A program made the position numbers and the translations under genes. The notes below the pieces were generated by a model. It saw only the letters and a list, made by a program, of their open reading frames with translations. It was not told where the DNA came from and did not search any database. Shown piece after piece: positions 15,587-25,266 of a DNA stretch of 64,000 bases. Within the stretch, counting starts at the first letter, position 1, and the number at the start of each line of letters is the position of its first letter. Source of the DNA: CAYRTD01 sp964528675 (lineage in GTDB: Bacteria; Bacteroidota; Bacteroidia; Bacteroidales; GCA-2748055); contig CAZGTU010000011.1 of assembly GCA_964528675.1 (NCBI GenBank), positions 1-64,000 on the forward strand. The letters run 5' to 3'.

Positions 15587-16756
15587 TCATTTAAAAAAAA
15601 AAGCTCCACAACCTATGGCCCCAAACCATATCTCGCCTCCTGCTTTCTTTATTTCCCGGCGGAACCATTCTTTTTTCCATTCCACAAACCATTCATCCTT
15701 TCTTTTCTCCTGCTGTTGATGGTTTATCGGTCCCATCCGGGCCACCCCTTCATCTATTTCTTTCGTAAAACCTTCTCTGTATCCATCCCAATACCTTCCG
15801 ATCATGCCCATTGTCCCCATTCCACCCAGCCCATCCAGATATTCCAGGACAAGTACTTTCATGCCATGCCTGGCAGCGCTGATTGCAGCACTTGTGCCTG
15901 CTGTTCCTCCTCCTGTAATAACTATATCGTATTCTTCAGTTACAGGAAGTACCATTTGGCCCGGGTTTAATTTAAGGATATTCACCGGACGCAAATTTTC
16001 TGATGAAGTTCCAGGAACACCTTTGAATATACTTTTTACCTTCAATGGTTTTAGGTGATTGTTTTTTGGCGGTGAGGTTCTTTTCGCTTCTTCTGCTGAG
16101 CTTTCACCTACCATAATGCCCGCTTCAATGCACAAATCAGGCCTTAATAAATCATGTATAGCAGATCTGGAGAAATCAGCGCAACCATTTAATATGTATA
16201 AGCGATTCATTTTCGCAGGCTAAAACATGCCTGGGGATAAATCATGGAGCTGAAAATTGCTTTTACTTCTATATTCATTTCCACTTATTTTATCTGGAGG
16301 AATGAAAAATAAATTATCTGCCGAATCTAGTTGGTCGGGGTCCCATACCTCATGTCGTATTTTATTTTCAATATCACATAAACCTGAAAAGGACCAGTCA
16401 TTGACGGTTATATCAAAGGAATGTTCCAATACTTTTGTTTCTTGATTTTCCTGATAAGGTAAGGAGCAAAGGACTTTTGAGGTTTTATTTGGTTGGGTAT
16501 TACCAATGGTGACAAAATGAAATTTATGATGATCACCCCTTTGAGCAGAGGAATATTTGACTCCTGCAAGTTTTCCAACATATGATCCCTGGGTAGAGTC
16601 AATTAGAACTTTCCCCAGTAAAATTTTACGCGACATTCTGTTAATTAATACAAGTCCGGAGGGTTGCCTCATTTCGTCAAACAGCACATCGGCAACTCCT
16701 GCGTCAAAGCAAGTCCGGCAAAACCTGAATGTATAAAAGATCTTCTTTTCATGCAA
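15587..16756 (-). pseudogene. Decayed FAD-dependent oxidoreductase
   Basis: One reading frame of about 390 codons, interrupted by an in-frame TAG at 16222-16220. The downstream part has a dinucleotide-binding Rossmann motif (YDIVITGGGTAGTSAAISAA) and a second conserved block (GGMGTMGMIGRYWDGYREG) typical of FAD-dependent oxidoreductases. The frame ends abruptly at an A10/T10 homopolymer (15591-15600), right after a conserved GGEIWFGAIGCGAF stretch, well short of the length expected for the family (usually over 600 residues). There is no ATG at the 5' end: the frame starts at a TTG at 16756. A nonsense change plus truncation at both ends indicates a dead gene. Readthrough of TAG is possible but would still leave a truncated protein. 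Confidence 0.8.
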
Positions 16757-16970
16757 TATTTTTGATATTAAGAAAATTTAAAAATAATAAATAAGTATTG
16801 AACCATGAATACTTTATGGTTAGTGAAGTGTACACTAAATCATTCATTTCTCCAAAATATCTGTTGGGAATAACCCATAACTTTCTTTTTTGGATTTACT
16901 TTGTCGTATTCTCAGGTTCGGGGATAAACAATTAAAGCCTAAATTGAGGATTCTTGATGGGGAAATAAAC

Positions 16971-17915
16971 TCACCCCTCCTTCTTTGGCAGCATATAGAA
17001 CAATCCCCGTTCTTCTCTTTTTACCTGCACCTTATCCTCTGCATCAAGTACATCAAGGTACTTATTGACTTCATTCAAATGCAGACCCAGGATTTCTGCC
17101 AGGTCAAGTGCCGTGCAGGGCCTGCGATCGATGGTTTCAAGAATGGCACTTTCAGTATCTTTACGGTAGGCATTGATCTTTTTACGGTTTGCGGGAGCCG
17201 ATATGATGCTTATATTCGGAAAAGCCATAAGTTCTTTTATCGCTGATAATTCTGCGCGTGAGGCAGGCCGAAGTTCTTCAATCGTGCCGGGCCTGTCGAG
17301 CGTATTGAGCTGAATACGATCCGGATTTATCTTTTCGATGGCTCCCCCCAATGCTGAAAGATTCCTGAGGTCATCGTTATATCCAGGAATGATCAGGATC
17401 TCGAGCCAGATCTCTCCTTTAAATTCTTTCCGGAACTGCACAAGGCCATTAATGTAATTTTCAATACTCAAGCCCTTAGCCGGGCGGTTAATTTTTTCAA
17501 ATGATTCTTGGTTAGCTGCATCCAGAGAAGGCAATACCAGGTCGGTTTCCAAAATTTCCCGGCGAACAGTTGGGTCATTTAGCAGGGTTCCATTTGTGAG
17601 AAGCGCTACAGGTATGTCCGGTCTCATTTTTTTTATGAAAGCCAGTACCTCACCAATTTTTGTGTTAAGCGTGGGTTCTCCGGCACCGGAAAAGGTGATA
17701 TAATCCGGGTCGGGATTTTCTGAAAAGAAGTGCTTCAATTCCTTTTTCACTTTATCCAGAAGAATATATTCCATCCGTTGTGTTGTCAGCTTGGTGGTTT
17801 TCCCACACTCACAATATACACAATCGAGAGAACATACTTTATGCGGTACCAGGTCAACGCCCAGCGACATTCCTAACCTTCGTGAAGGTACCGGTCCGAA
17901 TAGGTATTTATACAT
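16971..17915 (-). CDS. Radical SAM protein (COG0731-like) with C-terminal winged helix
   Basis: A 314-residue protein. Cys28, Cys32 and Cys35 (CSLDCVYC) bind the [4Fe-4S] cluster that splits S-adenosylmethionine. The start MYKYLFGPVPSRRLG and the following SLGVDLVP motif are typical of a family often annotated as wyosine base formation or Fe-S oxidoreductase-like. FSGAGEPTLN is the GGE-like SAM-binding strand. The last 70 residues form a winged helix (ALDLAEILGLHLNEVNKYLDVL). The true substrate is unknown. An octamer repeat (17925-17988) ends 10 nt before the ATG, so the leader consists largely of repeat. Confidence 0.85.
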   Translation of the reverse strand: MYKYLFGPVPSRRLGMSLGVDLVPHKVCSLDCVYCECGKTTKLTTQRMEYILLDKVKKELKHFFSENPDPDYITFSGAGEPTLNTKIGEVLAFIKKMRPDIPVALLTNGTLLNDPTVRREILETDLVLPSLDAANQESFEKINRPAKGLSIENYINGLVQFRKEFKGEIWLEILIIPGYNDDLRNLSALGGAIEKINPDRIQLNTLDRPGTIEELRPASRAELSAIKELMAFPNISIISAPANRKKINAYRKDTESAILETIDRRPCTALDLAEILGLHLNEVNKYLDVLDAEDKVQVKREERGLFYMLPKKEG

Positions 17916-17924
17916 AATAAAAAT

Positions 17925-17988
17925 GTTATGCAGTTATGCAGTTATGCAGTTATGCAGTTATGCAGTTATGCAGTTTTGCAGTTATGCT
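17925..17988. repeat. Octanucleotide tandem repeat, GTTATGCA x 8
   Basis: Eight 8 bp units (GTTATGCA on the plus strand), two of them with one changed base. In the sense of the radical SAM gene the unit reads TGCATAAC, ending 9 nt before its start codon. Slippage here would change the length of the leader. Confidence 0.95.
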
Positions 17989-18135
17989 TCCAGATGGTAA
18001 CCCCTCCCTGCCCGCGAGCCGTCACCATGCGCCTACGCTGAAGCTTCATGCGCAAGCCTAAGGTTTTGGCCGCCAGTGACCAACGCGAAGGCCAGTGCAA
18101 TGGCAGGCAGAAACGATTAAACCCTTCAACCTTCC

Positions 18136-19923
18136 TCAATCCAGTTTCAATACCGCCAAAAACGCACTCTGGGGCACCTCTACATTTCCCACCTGGCGCA
18201 TTCTCTTCTTTCCTTTCTTTTGCTTTTCAATGAGCTTTCTTTTTCGGGTGATATCGCCACCGTAACATTTTGCTGTTACATCCTTGCGAACGGCTTTTAC
18301 GGTTTCGCGGGCGATGATCTTGGCGCCAATGGCAGCCTGTATAGCAATATCAAATTGCTGACGTGGAATGAGTTCTTTGAGTTTCACACACATCCTTCTT
18401 CCAAAATCGTATGCATTATCCCGATGTATGAGGGTTGAGAGGGCATCCACCATTTCACCGTTTAGCAACACATCCAGTCTGACGAGGTCTGCCTTATCAT
18501 ACCCTGAAGTATAATAATCGAAGGATGCATATCCCTTGGAGATACTTTTTAGCTTGTCATAAAAATCAAAAACGATTTCAGCAAGGGGCATCTGGAAAGT
18601 TAATTCAACCCGGTTTGATGTGAGATAGACCTGGTTTTTAAGGACTCCACGGTTATCCATGCAAAGCTTCATAATTGGGCCCACAAACTCCGCCTTGGAA
18701 ATAATCTGGGCAGTAATATAAGGTTCTTCAATGTAATCGATATGGGTGACGTCCGGAAGACCTGAAGGATTATGCACTTCAAGCTTTTCACCCTGTTTGG
18801 TATAAACAAAATACGAGACATTGGGAACGGTGGTGATAACATCCATATCGAACTCTCTGTCGAGTCTCTCCTGTATGATCTCCATATGCAGAAGTCCCAG
18901 GAAGCCGCAACGAAAACCAAATCCGAGAGCTGCTGACGATTCCGGTACAAAAGTAAGTGAAGCATCGTTGAGCTGCAGCTTTTCTATCGATGCCCTGAGA
19001 TCTTCGTAGTCATCAGCGTCCACCGGATAAATGCCTGCAAATACCATGGGTTTTACATCCTCAAAGCCTGCAACTGGCTTTTCACAGGGTCTTTCTACAT
19101 GAGTAATGGTATCTCCGACCTTGACCTCGCGTGAGGTTTTAATCCCGGATATGATATATCCAACATCGCCTGCCTTGAGTTCTTTACGTGGTTCGGTCTT
19201 TAAACGTAAGACGCCGATCTCATCCGCCTCATATTCTTTTCCTGTGTTGTAAAACTTGACCGGGTCTCCCTGATTTATCGTGCCGTTAAAAATTCTGAAA
19301 TAAGCAAATATTCCCCTGAAGTTATTGAAAACAGAATCAAAGATAAGGGCCTGAAGCGGTGCCTCAGGATCTCCAATGGGCGGGGGTATCTTTTTAATAA
19401 TCGCCTGCAATATTTTTTCAATGCCAAAACCCGTTTTTCCGCTGGCTTCAATAATGTCTTCACGGGAACAGCCAATGAGATCAACGATCTGATCTTTAAC
19501 CTCCTCGGGCATTGCACTTTCCATGTCCATTTTATTCAGAACCGGAATAATTTCCAGGTCATGTTCTATGGCCATATAGAGGTTGGAAATGGTTTGCGCC
19601 TGTATACCCTGGGTAGCATCCACAATAAGCAATGCACCTTCACATGCAGCGATGGACCTGGATACTTCGTAGGAGAAATCTACATGTCCGGGTGTGTCAA
19701 TAAGATTTAGTATATAGTTTGTATCTTCGTATTCATAAATCATCTGTATGGCATGACTTTTAATGGTAATGCCCCTTTCCCTTTCAAGATCCATATTATC
19801 CAGCACCTGGTCCTTAAAATCACGGTCGGAAACCGTCTTGGTAAGCTGCAGCAAACGATCGGCCAGCGTACTTTTCCCGTGATCAATATGGGCTATGATG
19901 CTAAAATTTCTGATGTGCTTCAT
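18136..19923 (-). CDS. lepA: Elongation factor 4 (LepA), back-translocating GTPase
   Basis: A 595-residue translation GTPase that acts on stalled ribosomes. The GTPase domain has the P loop in HIDHGKSTLADR, switch II in DTPGHVDFSYEV and NKMD. EF-G-like domains II, III and V and the LepA-specific C-terminal domain (EKQKKGKKRMRQVGNVEVPQ) are all present, so the length is normal for the family. The ATG at 19923 is preferred: it gives MKHIRNFSIIAHIDHG, the usual LepA start, whereas an upstream in-frame codon would add eight residues. Confidence 0.97.
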   Translation of the reverse strand: MKHIRNFSIIAHIDHGKSTLADRLLQLTKTVSDRDFKDQVLDNMDLERERGITIKSHAIQMIYEYEDTNYILNLIDTPGHVDFSYEVSRSIAACEGALLIVDATQGIQAQTISNLYMAIEHDLEIIPVLNKMDMESAMPEEVKDQIVDLIGCSREDIIEASGKTGFGIEKILQAIIKKIPPPIGDPEAPLQALIFDSVFNNFRGIFAYFRIFNGTINQGDPVKFYNTGKEYEADEIGVLRLKTEPRKELKAGDVGYIISGIKTSREVKVGDTITHVERPCEKPVAGFEDVKPMVFAGIYPVDADDYEDLRASIEKLQLNDASLTFVPESSAALGFGFRCGFLGLLHMEIIQERLDREFDMDVITTVPNVSYFVYTKQGEKLEVHNPSGLPDVTHIDYIEEPYITAQIISKAEFVGPIMKLCMDNRGVLKNQVYLTSNRVELTFQMPLAEIVFDFYDKLKSISKGYASFDYYTSGYDKADLVRLDVLLNGEMVDALSTLIHRDNAYDFGRRMCVKLKELIPRQQFDIAIQAAIGAKIIARETVKAVRKDVTAKCYGGDITRKRKLIEKQKKGKKRMRQVGNVEVPQSAFLAVLKLD

Positions 19924-20484
19924 ATATCTCAATTCAATGGTTTGCAAAGATAATAAAATTCAATGAATCCCTGTTTCCAGGAGCGACAGCGAACTGGAAA
20001 TAGGGATTCACCTGTACTGAGCGATAGTCGAAGTATTGAATCCCGAGCGATAGCCGAGGGATCTTTAAAGCCTGGTAGTATCCTCCAGGAGCGATTGGTT
20101 GCCGAGCGACAGTCGAGGTAAGCGAACTGGAAACAGTGGATTCACCTGTACTGAAGCGCAGTCGAACTATGGTTGGTGAGCGTCGGATACTGAGCAAGAG
20201 TCGAAGTAAGTCGAACCAGGCCGATGGATCTGTCAGGCATGGAGAATAATGACGTAAAGCCAGGATTGGCAAATATTACCGGACTTACTGCCAAACGCGA
20301 GCCGTCGTCAGAGGCTATGGCCTCCTGCCACCCAACTGCCATAATTTATGGAAAAAACCTATTGTATCGTGGAGACCCACTGATTACCGTTTACTTTGAA
20401 CACTGCCAATTAAAGTTAGATACCCGGATATGCGGATCTGCCGCCAGGAACTGCCAACGGAGAATGATGTTTAATATCATTTAT
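19924..20484. repeat. Mosaic of dispersed intergenic repeats
   Basis: No gene. The sequence is built from recurring words: GAGCGAnAGTCGAAG-like words near 19980, 20019, 20044, 20100, 20155 and 20195; a direct repeat of about 33 bp (GCGAACTGGAAA...GGATTCACCTGTACTGA) at 19989-20022 and 20124-20158; and, at 20320-20443, a second copy of the element at 12665-12790 (shared words GCCTCCTGCC, CCCAACTGCCATAATT, TGATTACCG and AAAGTTAGATACC). A third related copy, inverted, lies at 41440-41500. Confidence 0.85.
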
Positions 20485-20976
20485 TTATTCCACTTTCTCT
20501 ACCTGATATTCATTTCCTATAGCTTCAAGAAAATTTAACAGGTCATTGAAATTGAGAGCAATAAAACTGCCACCTTCTGTGTTTGGCAGAAAACTGAGTT
20601 CATTCTCCTGTTCGAGTTCCTTATCAATTATTACTTTTACGTGATTTTCCTCATCGTTCAACAGACCGAAAACCGAAATGAATCCGGGTTTTAAACCCAG
20701 GTATTTCTCCAGTCTCCAACCCGAAGCCATTGTCATGCTCCCCCGTCCGGTGATATCCTGGAGTTTTTTGATATCAATATTTTTATAGTAATTGAATATC
20801 ACAAGGTAATGGTTCTTTCCATGATTATCACGGAAGAAGAGATTTTTGCACCTGAGAATGTTGCGGTCTTTCCAGAAATTATCCACGGGAGGGAATTTGT
20901 TTCCTTCAACGGGATGTTCATTGAATTTTATGTTATTTTCCTTGAGGAAGCTGGTGACTTTTTCTTTTGTTGACAT
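20485..20976 (-). CDS. Prolyl-tRNA deacylase / YbaK-ProX-type editing protein
   Basis: A 163-residue YbaK/EbsC-fold protein that likely removes wrong amino acids from tRNA(Pro) in trans. Features seen: an N-terminal helix, the strand KFNEHPVEG, KNLFFRDNHGKNHYLVIF (the conserved KxLFL-type segment), the LGLKPGFISVFGLLND motif with the GxVSPFGLxND pattern of the ProXp group, and VKVIIDKEL. The ATG at 20976 is preferred; an alternative upstream codon would be translated from the G/C repeat. The leader contains no Shine-Dalgarno sequence but a C-rich repeat (see 20977-21007). Confidence 0.8.
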   Translation of the reverse strand: MSTKEKVTSFLKENNIKFNEHPVEGNKFPPVDNFWKDRNILRCKNLFFRDNHGKNHYLVIFNYYKNIDIKKLQDITGRGSMTMASGWRLEKYLGLKPGFISVFGLLNDEENHVKVIIDKELEQENELSFLPNTEGGSFIALNFNDLLNFLEAIGNEYQVEKVE

Positions 20977-21007
20977 GGGGTTGGGGTTGGGGATTAGGGA
21001 TTGGGGG
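20977..21007 (+). repeat. G4-type heptamer repeat in the leader of the deacylase gene
   Basis: Five G tracts on the plus strand (20977-20980, 20983-20986, 20989-20992, 20997-20999 and 21003-21007), separated by TT, TT, ATTA and ATT. This could form a stable G-quadruplex on the template strand of the gene at 20485-20976. It ends at the base before the start codon and begins one base after the stop codon of the GH94 gene. Confidence 0.8.
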
Positions 21008-21008
21008 A

Positions 21009-23399
21009 TTACATCCATACTTCTACTTTGTTTTCTTTTTCCATTTTATCATAAGGTATCTGATGACCTTCGAGCTCTTCTCCATTGAGAATGATCTTTT
21101 TTACTCCTTTCTGGGATCCATCGGGGTTGTTGAACTGAATATTCACGTTCTTTCCTCTTATGTATCTGCTTAGCCTGAATTCTTTCCAGTTTTCAGGAAT
21201 ACAAGGATCAATGATCAATCCGTCATAACCCGGTCTGATCCCCAGAATATAATGAGAGGCTGCAAAATAGGCCCATGTTGCTGTGCCGCTCAACCATGAA
21301 ACCCTCGAATTACCATATCGTGGGCTGAATTTACTATGAGTGGATTGTGAGTAAACATAAGGCTCTATCTGTCTCAGTTCTGCTCTGTCATTATAAGCCG
21401 CAGGAAGGAAGGAACGATAGTAATTATAAGCCTGATTGCCGTTGCCAAGCATGGATTCGGCCATTACAGCCCAGCCCTGGGTATGATTGAATATGCCGGC
21501 ATTTTCTTTCATGCCTTTATTCATCAGGGTGGCTCTTATTACCCTGAAATCGGTTTTATCATAGGGTGGAGCACAGACCATAATGCCATATTCCGTATCG
21601 AGATGCTCTTTAACCGCATCCATCGCTTTCCTGGCTTTTTCGGGTGAGGCATGTCCGCTAATCACAGACCAGCTCTGGGGATTCATGAATATCCGGCCTT
21701 CCTCACTTTCTTTTGACCCAAAGGGCAGTCCGTCATACCTGAAAGCGCGCTTATACCACTCACCATCCCAGGCTGAATTATCAATTTTCTGATCGATCTC
21801 ATCAAGCTGATCCTTGGCCCATTTTACCTCATCCGGTTTTTCAATGAAGGTGCAAATTTCCATATATATCTTCAGTGCATGGCGTAATTGCATGGCCACA
21901 AATACGGTTTCACCCTCATGTCCCAGTTCAAGACAGTCGTTCCAATCGGCTTTTAATCCACAGGGCAGGCCATGAGAGCCTGTCCTGTTGAGGTTAAATT
22001 CTATGGCCCTGCGAAGATGACCAATTACAGTATCCTTACCTTTATCTGCGTATGGTAAGACTTTATGGTAAAATCCGGTTTCTCCTGTTTCTTTTACATA
22101 TTCCTGCACCGAGTCGAATAACCACAGGCAGTCATCGGAACGGTATTCTTCTTCGGCGGGTTTTTTCTCTTTTCCTGGCTTGTGTGAGAATTGCTTAACA
22201 ATTGGCATAGCTCCACCGGTTGATACCTGTCCTGTTAACATGAGTTCAAGTCTTTCTCCCACTTCATCGGGAATAAGCTGTGTTGCTCCCATGAAATCCT
22301 GCACGGTATCACGGTACCCCAATCCATCCCTTTCTCCTGCATATACAAGACTTGCGGCCCTGGACCAGTTGAAGGTGATCAATGAATTAAAAGGATTCCA
22401 CATGTTTATCATACTGTTGAATTCCTTATCTGGAGTTTCTGCAAAAAACCCATCAATACGGTCATGCCAGTAATGTTTAAGTTCAAGGTAAGCTTTTTGC
22501 ACATTCTTTAGGTCGGAATACTCCTTAATTGCTGCTTTTCCTTCTTTACCTGCTTTGCCAATACCCATTATAACAGCAAATTCCCTGCTTTCTCCGGCAT
22601 CAAGTTCCAGATCAGTTTGCAGAGTCCCGCATGGATTATCGCCTGCTGCAAGTGAACCGGTCGTTTCACCGTTTTCAATAACAACAGGGTTGGCATATGT
22701 CCTGTATGGTCCTATGAAAGTTTCCCTGTCTGTGTCGAATCCGCTGACTTCTGCTCCGGCAAGTCCCAGGAAAGTATATCTTCCCTGATCCTTCTCTTCA
22801 AAATTATCGGGCATTTCCGGTAGGTGAACATTGGAACCATGGCTGATAATGTTATCCACGATATCCATTTTAGCAATGTACTGCGTATACTGAAGGTTGA
22901 CCATATCATCCAGGGCATTCCAGTTGCAAGCATATTCTACATAGCTGAACATACGGAGGTTTCGTTTTCCGGAATCGTTGTTTTTCACCTTGATCCACCA
23001 GATCTCAAAGTCTTTGGCAAGAGGGACAAAATAGGTGGTTTTGCATTGGATATTTGAGTATTGAGATGAAATTATTGTATAAGCAGAGCCGTGCCTGCAC
23101 TCTGATTTGAATTTTTCCAGCGGTTTTCCAACGGGTTGCCATGAAGCCGACCAGTAATCTTTTGAATCACGGTCGTGAAAGTACAGATATCTGCCGGGTT
23201 GATCCATAGGGATAGCATTAAAGCGAAGTCGTGTGAACCTTCCCTGTGCAGCCGACTGGAAAAAACTGTAACCACCCGCATTGTTGGTGATAAGAGCTCC
23301 GTATCGTTTGGATCCGAGGTAATTGGACCAGCTTTTCGGGGTGTCAGGTCTTTCAATTACATATTCCCTCTTTTTATCATCGAAATATCCGTATTTCAT
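21009..23399 (-). CDS. GH94 family disaccharide phosphorylase (cellobiose/chitobiose phosphorylase-like)
   Basis: A 796-residue cytosolic protein with no signal peptide. The N-terminus (MKYGYFDDKKREYVIERPDTP...NNAGGYSFF) is typical of GH94 phosphorylases. The catalytic Asp lies in KADWNDC (Asp485 or 488), and the GHASPEKA and YSQSTHSKFSPRYG regions fit the (alpha/alpha)6 barrel. These enzymes split beta-linked disaccharides with phosphate, giving a sugar 1-phosphate without spending ATP. Whether it takes cellobiose, chitobiose or another disaccharide is not certain: the N-terminus is close to both subgroups. The nearby secreted GH9 endoglucanase would favour cellobiose, but they are not in one operon. 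Confidence 0.85.
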   Translation of the reverse strand: MKYGYFDDKKREYVIERPDTPKSWSNYLGSKRYGALITNNAGGYSFFQSAAQGRFTRLRFNAIPMDQPGRYLYFHDRDSKDYWSASWQPVGKPLEKFKSECRHGSAYTIISSQYSNIQCKTTYFVPLAKDFEIWWIKVKNNDSGKRNLRMFSYVEYACNWNALDDMVNLQYTQYIAKMDIVDNIISHGSNVHLPEMPDNFEEKDQGRYTFLGLAGAEVSGFDTDRETFIGPYRTYANPVVIENGETTGSLAAGDNPCGTLQTDLELDAGESREFAVIMGIGKAGKEGKAAIKEYSDLKNVQKAYLELKHYWHDRIDGFFAETPDKEFNSMINMWNPFNSLITFNWSRAASLVYAGERDGLGYRDTVQDFMGATQLIPDEVGERLELMLTGQVSTGGAMPIVKQFSHKPGKEKKPAEEEYRSDDCLWLFDSVQEYVKETGETGFYHKVLPYADKGKDTVIGHLRRAIEFNLNRTGSHGLPCGLKADWNDCLELGHEGETVFVAMQLRHALKIYMEICTFIEKPDEVKWAKDQLDEIDQKIDNSAWDGEWYKRAFRYDGLPFGSKESEEGRIFMNPQSWSVISGHASPEKARKAMDAVKEHLDTEYGIMVCAPPYDKTDFRVIRATLMNKGMKENAGIFNHTQGWAVMAESMLGNGNQAYNYYRSFLPAAYNDRAELRQIEPYVYSQSTHSKFSPRYGNSRVSWLSGTATWAYFAASHYILGIRPGYDGLIIDPCIPENWKEFRLSRYIRGKNVNIQFNNPDGSQKGVKKIILNGEELEGHQIPYDKMEKENKVEVWM

Positions 23400-23544
23400 A
23401 TCAAGCTTGGTTAATTTGATCAGACATAATTAGTAAAAAGTGGTGATATTGCCAAATGGATAAGCATGAAGAGTATACACGAAGAGGGTAGTTGAAATCA
23501 TCTTCATATATTTCTGAGCCCTTTACTTTTTCGTAGCAAAAAAA

Positions 23545-23575
23545 AACCGCCCCAATAATTTGAGACGGTTTTTTG
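23545..23575 (-). terminator. Terminator of the groES-groEL block
   Basis: An inverted repeat (23548-23556 with 23564-23572, with G.T pairs), flanked on both sides by runs of A/T. Read leftward it is followed by TTTTTTTTT. It lies about 25 nt after the groEL stop codon and can also act in the other direction. Confidence 0.75.
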
Positions 23576-23598
23576 ATAATATATAAGTGGATGATTGA

Positions 23599-25233
23599 TT
23601 ACATCATTCCGCCCATACCGGGAGCTCCACCACCTGCTGGCATTTGTGGCTCATCTTCGGGCTGATCAATAAGAACGCATTCTGTAGTGAGGAACATACC
23701 GGCAATTGATGCGGCATTTTCCAGTGCAATACGAGCCACTTTAGTAGGATCAATAACTCCTGCTTCAAAGAGGTTTTCGTATTTTTCATTACTTGCGTTA
23801 TAACCGTAGTCGCCTTTGCCTTCTTTGACAGCCTGAACAACAACAGAACCTTCAAGACCTGCGTTTTCTACGATTTGACGGATAGGCTCTTCAAGTGCCC
23901 TGCGTACAATGTTGATTCCGGTATTCTGGTCTGGATTATCACCTTTAAGATTATCGAGAGCTTCTACGGCCCTGATGTAAGCGATTCCACCACCGGGGAT
24001 AATACCTTCTTCAACGGCAGCACGGGTTGCACTGAGTGCATCTTCAAAACGGTCTTTCTTTTCTTTCATTTCCACTTCAGAAGCTGCTCCTACGTACAGA
24101 ACTGCAACACCTCCAGCGAGTTTGGCAAGTCTTTCCTGGAGTTTTTCTTTATCATAGTCTGAAGTAGTGTTTTCGATCTGTTTCTTGATCTGACCAACGC
24201 GAGCGTCAATGTTGCTCTTTTCACCGGCACCATTCACTATAGTGGTGTTCTCCTTATCAATGGTGATCTTTTCGGCGCTACCCAGCATATCGAGCTCAGC
24301 ACCTTCTAATTTAAGACCCTTTTCTTCGGATATTACGGTACCACCGGTCAGGATAGCAATATCCTCGAGCATTTCTTTTCTTCTGTCACCAAAACCCGGA
24401 GCTTTAACAGCTGCAATCTTAAGTGAACCGCGAAGCTTATTTACTACAAGTGTCGCAAGCGCCTCACCATCAACATCTTCGGATATAATGAGTAAAGGTT
24501 TGCCTGTTTGAGCTGCTTTTTCAAGGATAGGAAGAAGATCTTTCATTGTTGAGATCTTCTTGTCGTGAATAAGGATCAGAGGTGTCTCCAGTACAGCTTC
24601 CATTTTTTCAGTATCGGTTACGAAGTATGGAGATATATATCCACGATCGAATTGCATACCTTCTACAACCTCAACACTGGTTTCTGAAGTTTTAGCTTCC
24701 TCTACTGTAATAACTCCTTCTTTTTTAACCTTCGACATTGCTTCTGCAATCATTGCTCCGATATTTGGATCATTATTGGCAGATATAGCAGCAACCTGTT
24801 CAATCTTTTTATTATCATCACCAACTTCATTTGACTGCTCTTTGAGGTTTTTAACAACAGCCTCTACAGCTTTGTCGATACCTCTTTTAAGATCCATCGG
24901 ATTAGCGCCGGCAGTGACGTTTTTAAGCCCAACCTGTACAATAGACTGAGCGAGAACTGTAGCGGTGGTTGTTCCGTCACCTGCATCATCATTGGTTTTG
25001 GAAGCTACTTCCTTAACCATCTGTGCACCTACATTTTCAAAAGGATCTTCGAGTTCGATTTCTTTTGCAACAGTTACACCGTCTTTTGTGATTTGAGGTG
25101 CTCCAAATTTTTTCTCGATCACTACATTACGACCTCTTGGACCAAGCGTTACCTTGACCGCGTTAGCCAGAGCATCAACTCCTTTTTTTAACTGGTCGCG
25201 TGCTTCAATATCAAATTTGATTTCTTTTGCCAT
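23599..25233 (-). CDS. groEL: Chaperonin GroEL (Hsp60)
   Basis: A 544-residue chaperonin subunit that forms the double heptameric ring and folds client proteins with ATP. Family marks: TLGPRGRNVVIEKKFGAPQITKDGVTVAKEIELED near the start, GDGTTTATVLAQSI (ATP site with the catalytic Asp), AAVEEGIIPGGGIAYIRA, and a Gly/Met-rich C-terminal tail ending GGMM. It is full length. It follows groES by 33 nt on the same strand and ends at a hairpin terminator. No CIRCE element was seen upstream of groES. Confidence 0.99.
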   Translation of the reverse strand: MAKEIKFDIEARDQLKKGVDALANAVKVTLGPRGRNVVIEKKFGAPQITKDGVTVAKEIELEDPFENVGAQMVKEVASKTNDDAGDGTTTATVLAQSIVQVGLKNVTAGANPMDLKRGIDKAVEAVVKNLKEQSNEVGDDNKKIEQVAAISANNDPNIGAMIAEAMSKVKKEGVITVEEAKTSETSVEVVEGMQFDRGYISPYFVTDTEKMEAVLETPLILIHDKKISTMKDLLPILEKAAQTGKPLLIISEDVDGEALATLVVNKLRGSLKIAAVKAPGFGDRRKEMLEDIAILTGGTVISEEKGLKLEGAELDMLGSAEKITIDKENTTIVNGAGEKSNIDARVGQIKKQIENTTSDYDKEKLQERLAKLAGGVAVLYVGAASEVEMKEKKDRFEDALSATRAAVEEGIIPGGGIAYIRAVEALDNLKGDNPDQNTGINIVRRALEEPIRQIVENAGLEGSVVVQAVKEGKGDYGYNASNEKYENLFEAGVIDPTKVARIALENAASIAGMFLTTECVLIDQPEDEPQMPAGGGAPGMGGMM

Positions 25234-25266
25234 TTTTATTAGGATTTTAAATTATTGATTTTTTGA

